Of a DNA stretch of 64,000 nt, positions 31,021 to 45,025 are shown in pieces. Location of the stretch: assembly GCF_018398425.1 (NCBI RefSeq), contig NZ_JADPMV010000001.1, forward strand, positions 496,001 to 560,000, given 5' to 3'. This DNA is from Pseudomonas lalucatii (GTDB lineage Bacteria; Pseudomonadota; Gammaproteobacteria; Pseudomonadales; Pseudomonadaceae). The notes below the pieces were generated by a model. The model saw only the letters and a program-made list of their open reading frames with translations, had not been told where the DNA came from and made no database searches. Every line of letters begins with the position of its first letter. The first letter of the stretch is position 1. The position numbers and the translations under genes are program-made.

Positions 31021-32547
31021 CTAATTCAGGTCATGACCGAAATTGCCCTCGCTGACCCCGAGGCTGACAGGCACCCGCCGCCCCGGTTGGCGTCCCTTGG
31101 TCTTGCCGAGCAGGTAGAAATCCAGGTCGCTCGGTTCGACGAACTTCTCGGTGGGCAGGCGCACGCTTCTGGCGTCTATCGGCTTGGCCAGATGCGGCGT
31201 CACCAGGATCACCAGCTCGGTTTCGCCATTGACGAACTCCTGGCTGCGAAACAGGTGGCCGAGCACCGGTATGTCGCCCAGGCCGGGGAAGCGGCTGACG
31301 AAGTCGCGGGTGTTCTCGCTGATCAGACCGGCGATGGCGATGGTCTGGCCGTTGCCCAGTTCCACGGTGGACTGCGCGCTGCGCTTGGTCAGTGCCGGCA
31401 CCAACAATGATGTCTCTACGGCGTCCCCCGTCTGCACCACCAGGCTATTGGCCGCCACCAGCTCGCTGACCGAGACATTCAGGTTGAGGTTGATGCGCCC
31501 GGAGTCGAGCACCACCGGGAGGAACTTGACCCCCACGCCGAACTCCTTGAACTCGATGGTGATGCCATCCTCGTCGGATACCGGGATGGGGAACTCGCCG
31601 CCGGAGATGAATTCCGCCTGCTGCCCGGTCAGGGTGGTCAGGGTCGGCTCCGCCAGCACCTTGGCCGAGCCGTTGTCCTTGGACGCCTCCAGCACCACGT
31701 TGAAGAGGAATTCGTCCGAGAGGAACTGGGCGAAGATGCCCTTGCCGCTGCCGATCAGGCTGGTCGGATCGGGAATGATAAAGCCGTCGTTCAGCGGATC
31801 GGGAACCAGGCCGATCGGGATGCCGCCAGGCCCGACTCCGCCGTTGAAGCCGCCACCGGACCAACGGCTGGATGAGCCGAAGTCCAGCGCGTTGAAGCGC
31901 ACGTTGAGGCTCTTGACCAGGCTGCGCTGCATCTCCGCCACCTTGACCTCCAGCATCACCTGCTGGCTGCCGCCGACGGTCAACAGATTGATCACTTCCA
32001 GCGACTGGGTGGGCGCCGCGGCGGCTGCCTCACCCTCGCCCTGGACCACGCTGGCGGTCTGCGCGGTGTAGGTCTTGGCCAGCTTGACCGCGGTATCCGC
32101 CGCCGCCGCGCTGCTCACCTGGCCGCGCAGCACCAGCGCGCCCTGGGCGCTGAACACCTCGATGCGCTCGTTGGGCATCAGTTGATGCAGCTTGCCCTTC
32201 AATCCACCGAGGTCGTGCACCACCTCGAGGTCGAGGCTGTCGATCAGGCGGTTCCTGCCATCCCAGAGCAGCACGTTGGTGCTGCCCAGGGAGCGTCCGA
32301 GCAGGTAGACCTCGGAGGGGCTGGTAATCAGGATGTCGGCGATCTCCGGGTTGCCCACCGAGACCTTCTTGACCGGTGCGCGGGTGGTGAGTATCCGCGA
32401 CTTGTAGATCGGCACCTGGACGTTGCTGGTGTTGGCCGCCGGCATGGCTGCGACCCCAGGCGACGTTTCCGCCGCCATCAGGGGCACGAGCGGCGAGCAG
32501 GTACCGAGCAGCACCAACGCGCAAGCGATTTTCCGAATGCTTTGCAT
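31021..32547 (-). CDS. rcpA: Tad pilus outer-membrane secretin RcpA (CpaC family)
   Basis: A 508-residue secretin subunit. The N-terminal signal peptide is IRKIACALVLLGTCSPLVPLMA. A pilus/secretin N-terminal domain and a BON-like domain span about 50-190. The secretin core (about 230-460) has the conserved VPALTKRSAQSTVELGNGQT and PVLGHLFRS segments. It forms the multimeric pore for the Flp pilus. GGAGAAGG precedes the ATG at 32547. It lies 79 bases after rcpC. Confidence 0.94.
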   Translation of the reverse strand: MQSIRKIACALVLLGTCSPLVPLMAAETSPGVAAMPAANTSNVQVPIYKSRILTTRAPVKKVSVGNPEIADILITSPSEVYLLGRSLGSTNVLLWDGRNRLIDSLDLEVVHDLGGLKGKLHQLMPNERIEVFSAQGALVLRGQVSSAAAADTAVKLAKTYTAQTASVVQGEGEAAAAAPTQSLEVINLLTVGGSQQVMLEVKVAEMQRSLVKSLNVRFNALDFGSSSRWSGGGFNGGVGPGGIPIGLVPDPLNDGFIIPDPTSLIGSGKGIFAQFLSDEFLFNVVLEASKDNGSAKVLAEPTLTTLTGQQAEFISGGEFPIPVSDEDGITIEFKEFGVGVKFLPVVLDSGRINLNLNVSVSELVAANSLVVQTGDAVETSLLVPALTKRSAQSTVELGNGQTIAIAGLISENTRDFVSRFPGLGDIPVLGHLFRSQEFVNGETELVILVTPHLAKPIDARSVRLPTEKFVEPSDLDFYLLGKTKGRQPGRRVPVSLGVSEGNFGHDLN

Positions 32548-32626
32548 GTCCTTCTCCTTGCCTGAAAGGTCTTTTGCTCGACCACGTCCGAAGGCTAGCC
32601 GGCCATGTGCCGGTGGCAAGCAACTC

Positions 32627-33439
32627 CTAGAGATGCACCTTGGCCACCTTCACCTCGGTGCCACGAATGATGGTCACGCCTCCGCCGCCGGAGCTGCGCC
32701 GCACCACGCGCTTCACCGGGGCCGGACTAGGTGCCGGCGCCGGCGCCGCGACCACCGCCGGCTTCTCGACGGCCTCCGGCTTCTTCTCGTCGTTCAGCGG
32801 GTTGCGCAGGGCCAGTTGCAGCTTGCCTTCGGTCTGCGCCTTGACCAGCACCTCGGCCTCTTCGCTGGTCATCTCCAGCGTTACCGCGCGCACCACCACC
32901 GGCTGGGTCTTGTCGGTACTGGCGGTCTGGTCGACCGCCAGCACCCGCAGGTCTTCGAGGATGGTCTTCGACTCGGCGTTGCTGTTATTGCCGACCTTGC
33001 GCGTGGCCAGGACATCGACCCGGTTGCCCGGCAACAGGAAGCCGCCGACCCCGACCACATCGTCCACCCGCACCGAGATGGCGCGCTTGTTCGACTCGAT
33101 CAGCGAGGCCAGGGTGCTGCCGCCCAGGTGCTCGGCCAACCGCGCACCGCGCACTATGTCGCCGCGCAGCATGCCGAAGGTGGCGATCTTGCCCACCACC
33201 TTGTCGGGGGCGTCGAAGGCATCGTCCGGCGCCGTGCCCTTGGGCATGGGCACCAGGGTCACGTGCTGGGCCTCGACCATCTGGCCGAAGGGTATCTCCA
33301 CGGTGGCCACCACCACGTTCTGCAGGTTGTCGTCCGGGCTGGCGTTCAGCCGGGCGCTGAGCCAGTTGTTGGCCATCCACGCCGCGCCAAGACCGAGCAC
33401 CAGGGAAAGAGCCACCAGGGAAAGAGTTCGCGCACTCAT
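32627..33439 (-). CDS. rcpC: Tad pilus assembly protein RcpC (CpaB family)
   Basis: A 270-residue periplasmic protein with an N-terminal signal or anchor helix (LSLVALSLVLGLGAAWMANNW), an SAF-like domain (about 45-110; VVVATVEIPFGQMVEAQHV) and the RcpC/CpaB core (LPGNRVDVLATR...). The Pro/Ala linker near 230 precedes a basic, Gly-rich C-terminus. CpaB proteins stabilise the secretin and bind peptidoglycan-side components. It sits 12 bases after the AAA+ ATPase gene. Confidence 0.92.
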   Translation of the reverse strand: MSARTLSLVALSLVLGLGAAWMANNWLSARLNASPDDNLQNVVVATVEIPFGQMVEAQHVTLVPMPKGTAPDDAFDAPDKVVGKIATFGMLRGDIVRGARLAEHLGGSTLASLIESNKRAISVRVDDVVGVGGFLLPGNRVDVLATRKVGNNSNAESKTILEDLRVLAVDQTASTDKTQPVVVRAVTLEMTSEEAEVLVKAQTEGKLQLALRNPLNDEKKPEAVEKPAVVAAPAPAPSPAPVKRVVRRSSGGGGVTIIRGTEVKVAKVHL

Positions 33440-33451
33440 GTCAGTATCTCC

Positions 33452-34786
33452 TTAGCCGAGAAAGTCGAGCTGAACGAAGTAGTTGCGCCAGGCCCATTCC
33501 AGTTCGCCTGGCGACAGCGGGCCGGCGCCGTCTTGGTAGCGCTGGCGATCCAGCGCCATGCCGAGCAGGTCGCGGGGGTGGCAGGGCACCAGCGGCATCC
33601 CCTCGGCCTCGTACAAGCCCTGCAGTACGAAGCCCAGCAATGCCTCGTCGTAGGCGATGCCCAGGCGCTCGCACTCCTGGCGCCAGATGCGCGTGTATTG
33701 ATCGGGCGTGAGGTAGTCGAAGTGCAGCTTGTAGCCGATGCGCCGCAGGAAGGCCTCGTCGGCCAGCTCCAGCGGGTTGAGATTGGTCGAGAACACCAGG
33801 ATCAGGTCGAAGGGCAGCTCGCAGTGGCGGCCGCCGCCGAGGTTGAGGAAGTCGCGCTTCTCCTCCATCGGCACTATCCAGCGGTTGAGCAGCTGCGCCG
33901 GCTCGACGCGCTGACGGCCCATGTCGTCGATGATGAACAGGCCGTTGCTGGCCTTGAGCTGCAACGGCGCCTGGTATTGACGGCTGAAGGGGTCGTAGCG
34001 GATGTCCAACTGCTCCATGCTCAGTTCGCCGCCGGTGATCACCACCGGGCGCCTGCAGCACAGCAGGCGGCGATCGATGCCCTGGTTGAGCATCAGGTTC
34101 TTTTGCTGGCCCTGATCCTCCAGGCGCTGATGCACCTGCGGGTCGTAGATCTCCACCACCGCCTCGTTGATCGCGATGGCATGAGGCACCCAGACCGCCT
34201 CGGCGAACAGCCCGATCAGCCGCGAGCTGATATAGGTCTTGCCGGTACCCGCCGGGCCATAGATCATCACGGCCCGGCCGGAATTCATCGCCGCCCCCAG
34301 TTGATCGAGCATGGCCTGCGACAGCACCACCTCGGCGAAGGCCGCGTGCATATCGCTGGCGGTGATACGACCGTGGTGGATGGTCTGCAGCTTGAGCAGG
34401 GAGCGGTAGCTGCTCACCGGGTAGGGCGCCGCGCCGATATAGCCGCTGCGGGCCAGGGCGTCGCGGGCGCTGCTGCGACCGCGCTCGGTCAAACCGTAGC
34501 GCAGCGCCTGGCCACCGCTCGCACCTCCCGCCTGCCCCAGCACTTCGATGCGACCATCCTTGCGCAGGAAGCCGAGCACCTCTTCGAGCACCGAACCGGT
34601 CAGCGCCAGGCGCTCCACCAACCGCGGCATATCCAGCACGCCGGCATCGTGCAGGTGCTTGCACACCAGGTCACCGAGGAAGCTGTCTGCCAGGCCGGTC
34701 TCGCGCACCGTTCGCGGTTGCGGGGCCAGTCGCTGCACCGCCTCGCGCTGGCTGGGGTAGGCGTCGCTGTCGCTGATGGCGTACAT
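33452..34786 (-). CDS. AAA+ ATPase of the Tad locus with winged-helix-like N-terminus
   Basis: A 444-residue soluble ATPase with Walker A GPAGTGKT, Walker B GLFIIDDMG, sensor 1 VFSTNLNP and an arginine-finger-like FLRRIGYK. The first 130 residues look like one or two winged helices (HLHDAGVLDMPRLVERLALT..., ending ALRYGLTERGR). This is unlike the TadA motor family and is not one of the core tad genes. It is co-directional and tightly packed between tadV and rcpC, so it is probably part of the pilus system. Remodelling of a pilus component or a regulatory role is possible; function cannot be read directly. Confidence 0.82.
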   Translation of the reverse strand: MYAISDSDAYPSQREAVQRLAPQPRTVRETGLADSFLGDLVCKHLHDAGVLDMPRLVERLALTGSVLEEVLGFLRKDGRIEVLGQAGGASGGQALRYGLTERGRSSARDALARSGYIGAAPYPVSSYRSLLKLQTIHHGRITASDMHAAFAEVVLSQAMLDQLGAAMNSGRAVMIYGPAGTGKTYISSRLIGLFAEAVWVPHAIAINEAVVEIYDPQVHQRLEDQGQQKNLMLNQGIDRRLLCCRRPVVITGGELSMEQLDIRYDPFSRQYQAPLQLKASNGLFIIDDMGRQRVEPAQLLNRWIVPMEEKRDFLNLGGGRHCELPFDLILVFSTNLNPLELADEAFLRRIGYKLHFDYLTPDQYTRIWRQECERLGIAYDEALLGFVLQGLYEAEGMPLVPCHPRDLLGMALDRQRYQDGAGPLSPGELEWAWRNYFVQLDFLG

Positions 34787-34814
34787 GGTTGGCCTCCCGG
34801 GGTCAGTGAGCGAT

Positions 34815-35321
34815 CTACAGCCAATACAGACTGGCCAAGGTGCCCAGCAAAATTGCCATCGAATAAGGAAAGGGCTTGCCGGCCACTTCGTCCGCCGCCG
34901 GTGCCAGATAGGCCCGGGCCCTGAGCATCAAGCCGTAGCGCGACAGCGTCTGCAGCAGTTGCCCGCGCAACAACACCAGCAGAAAGCCGCACAGACCACC
35001 GGCCATCAGGCTGAACAGCGCCGCCCAGAGCGCGCCACTCGGAGTAAGAAAGGCGCCGACCATGGCCATCAGCTTGACGTCGCCGGCGGCCATGCCGCCC
35101 AGGGCGTAGAGCGGAAGAAACACCCCGAAGCCGACCAGCAGCCCCAGCGTCCCATCGCCCAGTCCGCCGAACCCGCCCGAATAAGCCTGGCCGGCCAGCC
35201 CCAACGCGAGGCCCAGCGCGACCAGGAAGTTGGGGATGCGGTGGCGACGTAGATCGCTCACCACCGCTATGCCCAGCAGCCCTAGCAGCACAATGACGGG
35301 GACCATCTGCTCCATGGACAT
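34815..35321 (-). CDS. tadV: Tad prepilin peptidase TadV (A24 family)
   Basis: A 168-residue membrane aspartic protease that trims Flp and TadE-like prepilins. The two catalytic aspartates are visible: D23 in SDLRRHRIPN and D81 in AAGDVKLM. About five hydrophobic helices are present and the N-methylation domain of PilD is absent, as usual for TadV. The start at 35321 is supported by a GAGAGAG stretch; the longer frame upstream has no ribosome site. Confidence 0.92.
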   Translation of the reverse strand: MSMEQMVPVIVLLGLLGIAVVSDLRRHRIPNFLVALGLALGLAGQAYSGGFGGLGDGTLGLLVGFGVFLPLYALGGMAAGDVKLMAMVGAFLTPSGALWAALFSLMAGGLCGFLLVLLRGQLLQTLSRYGLMLRARAYLAPAADEVAGKPFPYSMAILLGTLASLYWL

Positions 35322-35349
35322 CGCTGCATCTCTCTCAGGAACTGTCGCA

Positions 35350-35544
35350 CTAGCACGGAGCAGAGTTAGTAATGGCTCCACACAAGGTCCTGATATTGGT
35401 ATCTACAGCGCCGCCTAGAAGTACAAATGCAGCGACAACCCCTACAGTTACCAGCCCCCCCGCCACCGCATATTCCACGATGGTCAGACCCTCTTCGTCT
35501 TTTACGAACTTCATCACCGAAGTCTTGATTGCTTGAAAAGTCAT
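35350..35544 (-). CDS. flp: Flp-type pilin, major Tad pilus subunit
   Basis: A 64-residue prepilin. The leader ends at G19 (KDEEG), and the mature part begins LTIVEYAVAGGLVTVG with the Glu-Tyr pair of the Flp motif. A short hydrophobic helix and a Cys-containing C-terminus (TLCGAITNSAPC) complete it. GAGGTG lies seven bases before the ATG at 35544; a GTG nine bases upstream is rejected. It is first in the minus-strand operon, matching high expression of the major subunit. Confidence 0.95.
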   Translation of the reverse strand: MTFQAIKTSVMKFVKDEEGLTIVEYAVAGGLVTVGVVAAFVLLGGAVDTNIRTLCGAITNSAPC

Positions 35545-35965
35545 TTCGCCCACCTCACTAGAAAGTTGTTCTTCCAGGAAACCGGCGGCACTTCTTGCCC
35601 CGCCTGACTCGAACCCTAGTAAGGGTCAGGCCCAAGGGTTAGAAGAGTTTTGCGGAACACTAGGACTATTTTGCGACGCAAGCGAAACGGCGTGCGGAAC
35701 CGCAGTGCCTGGCAGCACGCGGGAAAAGCCGTTGCACGGGAGGGTCTTGCCAATACTTCCCAAGAAGATTCGCAAGCGGCGAAGCAATCCGAAAAAGATC
35801 GAAATCGCCAGACAGAGGAGAGCCGCACAGCCATTGGCTCGAGCCTGTATACAGAACCCGAAAGTCTAAGAAGGCTGCGCTTTATCGAGAGTTGATCTTT
35901 ACAGTACTGGCATTCTGACAATACTTCGAAGTGGGGACACAACTAAGGCGCAGAGCTAAGAAGCG
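35545..35965. other. AT-richer divergent promoter region between flp and the AraC-type regulator
   Basis: This spacer carries the flp leader (minus) and the promoter of the AraC-type gene (plus). Base composition is visibly lower in GC than the flanks, as is common for regulated promoters. An 81-codon plus-strand frame is Arg/Lys/Ser-rich and not protein-like. No clear sigma-54 element was found for flp. Confidence 0.55.
35898..35925 (+). promoter_or_regulatory. Putative sigma-70 promoter for the AraC-type regulator
   Basis: TTTACA (35898-35903) and AATACT (35920-35925) are separated by 16 bases, 41 bases before the ATG at 35966. Confidence 0.4.
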
Positions 35966-36841
35966 ATGTCTAACTCGGCCACCAAGCCATTCCTGTTATG
36001 GCTCGACATGACACACGACCGATCGGTTGACGAGCTGATCGCGCACTTTAGTGCCAGCTGCGAATGTCGCCTGGCCGTGGCCTCCGCCATGCCGCAACGC
36101 GCCAGCGCGCAGCAGCCGGACATGATCTGCATGCACTTCGACCGTCCGGATGCGCTTGGCCTCAACCTGCTGCTGGAGGTCAAGCGCAGCGTGCCCTCCA
36201 TCCCTATCACCATGTTCACCGTGCAGCACTCCGAGGAGCTGGCCGTGTGGGCCATGCGCGCCCGGGTGTGGGAGTACATGGTGCTGCCGCTGACGGAGGC
36301 AGAGAGGAGTCGTTACCTGCGCGCCCTCACCCAGCTGTGCGAGCTACGCCGCAATCCCAACGGCCAGGGCAAGAAGCGCCAGGTCGACCGTTACCCGGCG
36401 TTTCCGGGCAGCATCCGCATGACCGCGGCGCACCAGAAGCACCAGGCGTTGAACAAGGTCCTGCAGTACATCGATGAGAATTTTCGCGAGAACATCGACC
36501 AGAAGGCGCTGGCGCAGCGTTGCGGGATGACCAGTTTTCGCTTCAGCCGCCTGTTCAAGGAGGTCATGGGGATCGGCTTCATGGACTACATCCTCGGCAA
36601 GCGCATGGATTTCGCCAAGGAGCTGCTCGACAACAGCCAGATGCCCATCACCAGCATCGGTTACGAGGCCGGCTTCAAGGACCCGTCCTACTTCGCCCGG
36701 TCCTTCAAGCAGTACAACGGCTGCACCCCCAGCGAGTATCGCCAGTCGAATCGCTGCGAACAGCCCGGCGGGCTCGACTCGGCCGGGGAGGATTCCTCGC
36801 AGAAGCTGATCGAAGGCCTGCTTCGCGGCGTCAGGGCCTGA
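35966..36841 (+). CDS. AraC-family regulator with degenerate receiver domain
   Basis: A 291-residue protein. The N-terminal 120 residues have a receiver-like pattern (FLLWLDMTHD..., PDMICMHFDRPDALGLNLL, PITMFTVQHSEE). Aligning the conserved Pro-Asp puts His where the phosphoacceptor Asp should be, and the usual Lys of KP is Leu (LPLTEAE), so it is a pseudo-receiver. The C-terminal AraC domain (about 155-265) has two helix-turn-helix units and the GYEAGFKDPSYFARSFKQYNGCTPSEYR signature. It is divergent from flp and likely regulates the Tad operon (inference from position). Confidence 0.88.
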   Translation: MSNSATKPFLLWLDMTHDRSVDELIAHFSASCECRLAVASAMPQRASAQQPDMICMHFDRPDALGLNLLLEVKRSVPSIPITMFTVQHSEELAVWAMRARVWEYMVLPLTEAERSRYLRALTQLCELRRNPNGQGKKRQVDRYPAFPGSIRMTAAHQKHQALNKVLQYIDENFRENIDQKALAQRCGMTSFRFSRLFKEVMGIGFMDYILGKRMDFAKELLDNSQMPITSIGYEAGFKDPSYFARSFKQYNGCTPSEYRQSNRCEQPGGLDSAGEDSSQKLIEGLLRGVRA

Positions 36842-36966
36842 CCCCCTCGCGGCAGACCTGGTCCGCCCGTCGACGTTGCCATAGCCCGCAGAGTGGATGG
36901 CGCCCTCTTCATCCAGCGGATACCGCCGGCAGAGCGCGTCTGCTGCGCGCAGCGCACCCTACATGC

Positions 36967-39360
<2,394 letters not shown>

Positions 39361-39365
39361 TCAAA

Positions 39366-39395
39366 CGAAAAGAGCAGCCTGGGCTGCTCTTTTCG
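39366..39395 (-). terminator. Hairpin terminator between zipA and ligA
   Basis: Thirteen-pair stem (CGAAAAGAGCAGC / GCTGCTCTTTTCG) with its T-run inside the descending arm, located after the zipA stop on the minus strand. It may end smc-zipA transcripts or attenuate read-through into ligA. Confidence 0.7.
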
Positions 39396-39410
39396 CGAAA
39401 CAATTGCTAC

Positions 39411-40238
39411 TTAGCGTTTGCTGGTCAACTGCTTGCGCTCGAACTCGACGATGCGCTGGCGGTAGTGCTCTATGGTCTGGGCGGTCATCACGCTGCGCTG
39501 GTCGTCCTTCAGCTCGCCGTTGAGCTCGTGGGCCAGCTTGCGCGCGGCCGCCACCATCACGTCGAAGGCCTGCTTGGGGTGGCGCGGGCCGGGCAGGCCG
39601 AGGAAGAAGCTCACCGCGCGGGTGCTGAAGCCCTCGATGTCGTCCAGGTCGAAGGTGCCCGGCTTGAGGGCATTGGCCATGGAGAACAGCACCTCGCCGT
39701 TGCCGGCCATGCTTTCGTGCCGATGGAAGATGTCCATCTCGCCGAAACGCAGGCCGCTCTCGAGGATGTTCTGCAACAGCGCCGGGCCCTTGAAGCCTTC
39801 GCCATCGCGGGCGATCACGTTGATCACCAGCACTTCTTCCACCGGTGCCGGCTCTTTGGCGACCGACTTCTTGGCGCCGTTATGGCTCTCGGCCGCGGCC
39901 TCGTCGACGGGGCTGAGCAGGGTCGGCACCGGCTCGTCCAGACCCAGGTTCAGGTCGCCCTGGCGCGGCTCGCTGGTGCGCCGGCGATTGAGCTCGCGGG
40001 CGCTCATGGCCGGCAGGTCGTGCTCGTCCAGGGACGGCTCCTGATGGCGCTCGACGACCCGCGGCGGGCCGAGCAGGTCGGGATCGCCGTCATCGTCCGC
40101 GCCACCGACCAGGCTCCGGTCGAGCTTGAACTTCAACTTGCCCTTGCCGCCACGCATGCGCCGCCAGCCATCGAAGAGGATGCCGGCAATGACGATGATA
40201 CCAATGACGATCAGCCACTCGCGCAGACCGAATTCCAT
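39411..40238 (-). CDS. zipA: Cell division protein ZipA
   Basis: A 275-residue bitopic division protein that tethers FtsZ to the membrane. It has one N-terminal membrane helix ([23 protein letters not shown]), a charged linker (about 30-140) and the C-terminal FtsZ-binding domain (about 145-270; [19 protein letters not shown]). Length and position next to ligA and smc are typical. It starts 221 bases after smc. Confidence 0.95.
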   Translation of the reverse strand: MEFGLREWLIVIGIIVIAGILFDGWRRMRGGKGKLKFKLDRSLVGGADDDGDPDLLGPPRVVERHQEPSLDEHDLPAMSARELNRRRTSEPRQGDLNLGLDEPVPTLLSPVDEAAAESHNGAKKSVAKEPAPVEEVLVINVIARDGEGFKGPALLQNILESGLRFGEMDIFHRHESMAGNGEVLFSMANALKPGTFDLDDIEGFSTRAVSFFLGLPGPRHPKQAFDVMVAAARKLAHELNGELKDDQRSVMTAQTIEHYRQRIVEFERKQLTSKR

Positions 40239-40459
40239 GAAATACCCTGACCCCTAATGAATTTTCTATGAAAAAGAGCATCCTGCCCTTACTTCGATGA
40301 CCTTGAAGCGTGGCGCCAACTCCATGTTCTGACAGGCGTTTTCCACGCGCAATTAGAGTGCGCATTAAGCTAGCACGACGAAAGGCAACTTTACACAGCC
40401 AACAGGTCGTTATAGCCGGGCGGCGGGGTTAGAAAGCGCAGTTTCTTTGCGCCCACGCC

Positions 40460-43948
<3,489 letters not shown>

Positions 43949-43951
43949 GGC

Positions 43952-44614
43952 TTAGCGCTGCTCGGCCAGGGTCGCCAGGACCAGCTGGCAGTTGTGTTCG
44001 CCATAGCCCAGCAGCAGCTCGCGGGCGCGCGGGTGATCGCGCTCGACGATGGCCTGCAACAGCTCGGCGAAGGTGGCGAGATAGCGCGCCATCTCGCCCT
44101 TGCGGCGCTCCAGGACCAGGTGGTAGGAGCGGCTGATCGCCGGCAGCAGGTTCTCCACGGTCTCCTGCAGATAGGGGTTGTCGGCGAAGGGAAAGGCCGC
44201 GCGCATGACATCGAAGCTGTACTCGACGAAGGCGTTGATATCCTCGCGCCGCTGGCTCTCCACCAGCTGCCGCTGGATGGCCAGGAACGGCGCCAGATCC
44301 GCCTCCTCGCGCCAGCCGTCGGCCACCGCCCGGGCCAGCAGGACATAGAGCTCGACGACCAGGGCGTAGAGGCTCTTGACCTTGTGCGGCGTCAGTTCGC
44401 TCACCTGGGCGCCGCGGCGCGGCAGGATCACCACCAGATGCCGGCGCTCGAGAATCAGCAGGGCCTCGCGCACCGAACCGCGGCTGACGTTGAGCGCCTG
44501 GGTGACCTTCTGCTCCTGAATACGCTCGCACGCCTTCATCTCACCACGAATGATGCGTTCCGCGAGGTAATGGGCGATCTGTTCGGCGAGGCTGTCCGAG
44601 GCCTTGAACGTCAT
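43952..44614 (-). CDS. GntR-family (FCD/FadR-type) regulator, upstream of smc and divergent from xdhA
   Basis: A 220-residue regulator with an N-terminal winged helix (IIRGEMKACERIQEQKVTQALNVSRGSVREALLILERR) and a C-terminal FCD ligand domain with metal-type His/Asp positions. The ATG at 44614 is chosen because the open frame beyond it is Gly/Pro-rich with no ribosome site. Divergence from xdhA, which has two palindromes in its promoter, suggests control of purine genes, though it abuts smc. Its effector is unknown. Confidence 0.88.
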   Translation of the reverse strand: MTFKASDSLAEQIAHYLAERIIRGEMKACERIQEQKVTQALNVSRGSVREALLILERRHLVVILPRRGAQVSELTPHKVKSLYALVVELYVLLARAVADGWREEADLAPFLAIQRQLVESQRREDINAFVEYSFDVMRAAFPFADNPYLQETVENLLPAISRSYHLVLERRKGEMARYLATFAELLQAIVERDHPRARELLLGYGEHNCQLVLATLAEQR

Positions 44615-44886
44615 GATTTTCCTTGGGCTCCATGGACCTTGCGGGGCAGGCGACAGTGCGGCCATGGCCCCCGCCGTAGCGGCGCTGGAGGGGCTGGCGC
44701 GGGGCGCGAGTGTAGCACAGGGCGGTTGCCGGCCAATGCCAGGCAAGCGCGTCCCGCCCCCCGTGGCAGGCACGCCCGGGTTCGTCAACTGCCGCGGCCC
44801 GGGATGGCGCCGGGGCGAAAAGGGCTAGCCTCTACTTCCAGCGCCAGGGCCGACCAGGCCTCATAACCGAATCGCATGACAATCAC

Positions 44887-44925
44887 CTGACCACTGGGTC
44901 AAATATTTGTTGACCCAAAAGTCAG
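44887..44925 (+). promoter_or_regulatory. xdhA operator: nested dyad with two TGACC-N4-(G/A)GTCA sites
   Basis: Sites TGACCACTGGGTCA (44888-44901) and TGACCCAAAAGTCA (44911-44924) lie 23 bases apart, centre to centre. Together they make a perfect larger dyad centred at 44906: CTGAC outer arms (44887-44891 and 44921-44925) and GGGTCAA/TTGACCC inner arms (44896-44902 and 44910-44916). The right site overlaps the -35 hexamer. A 14-base site of the same form recurs near the permease gene at 52616. Confidence 0.75.
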
Positions 44926-44938
44926 AAAACCCTAGATT
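44910..44938 (+). promoter_or_regulatory. Sigma-70 promoter of xdhA
   Basis: TTGACC (44910-44915), a 17-base spacer and TAGATT (44933-44938) form a good promoter about 80 bases before the TTG start codon. The -35 hexamer lies inside the operator dyad. Confidence 0.72.
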
Positions 44939-45025
44939 TGCCCCATGACAGAACGGGCGCCAATGCCGTCCGTTCGCCCTGTACGAGTCGCTCGTAAAGA
45001 ACAATAAAGTGCCTGGAGGTCGTCC

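Larger units (their letters stand above)
44615..45025. other. Divergent regulatory region between the GntR gene and xdhA
   Basis: No gene is seen. The right half holds the xdhA promoter and two palindromic sites (listed separately). The left half is GC-rich with no recognisable element. Confidence 0.6.

Noticed and set aside
35586..35600. Possible sigma-54 promoter (GGCACTTCTTGC) near flp
   Set aside because: The GG to GC spacing is 8 rather than 10, and it points away from flp.
35650..35895. 81-codon plus-strand frame in the flp/AraC spacer
   Set aside because: Arg/Lys/Ser/Glu-rich and lies in a promoter region; no evidence of coding.
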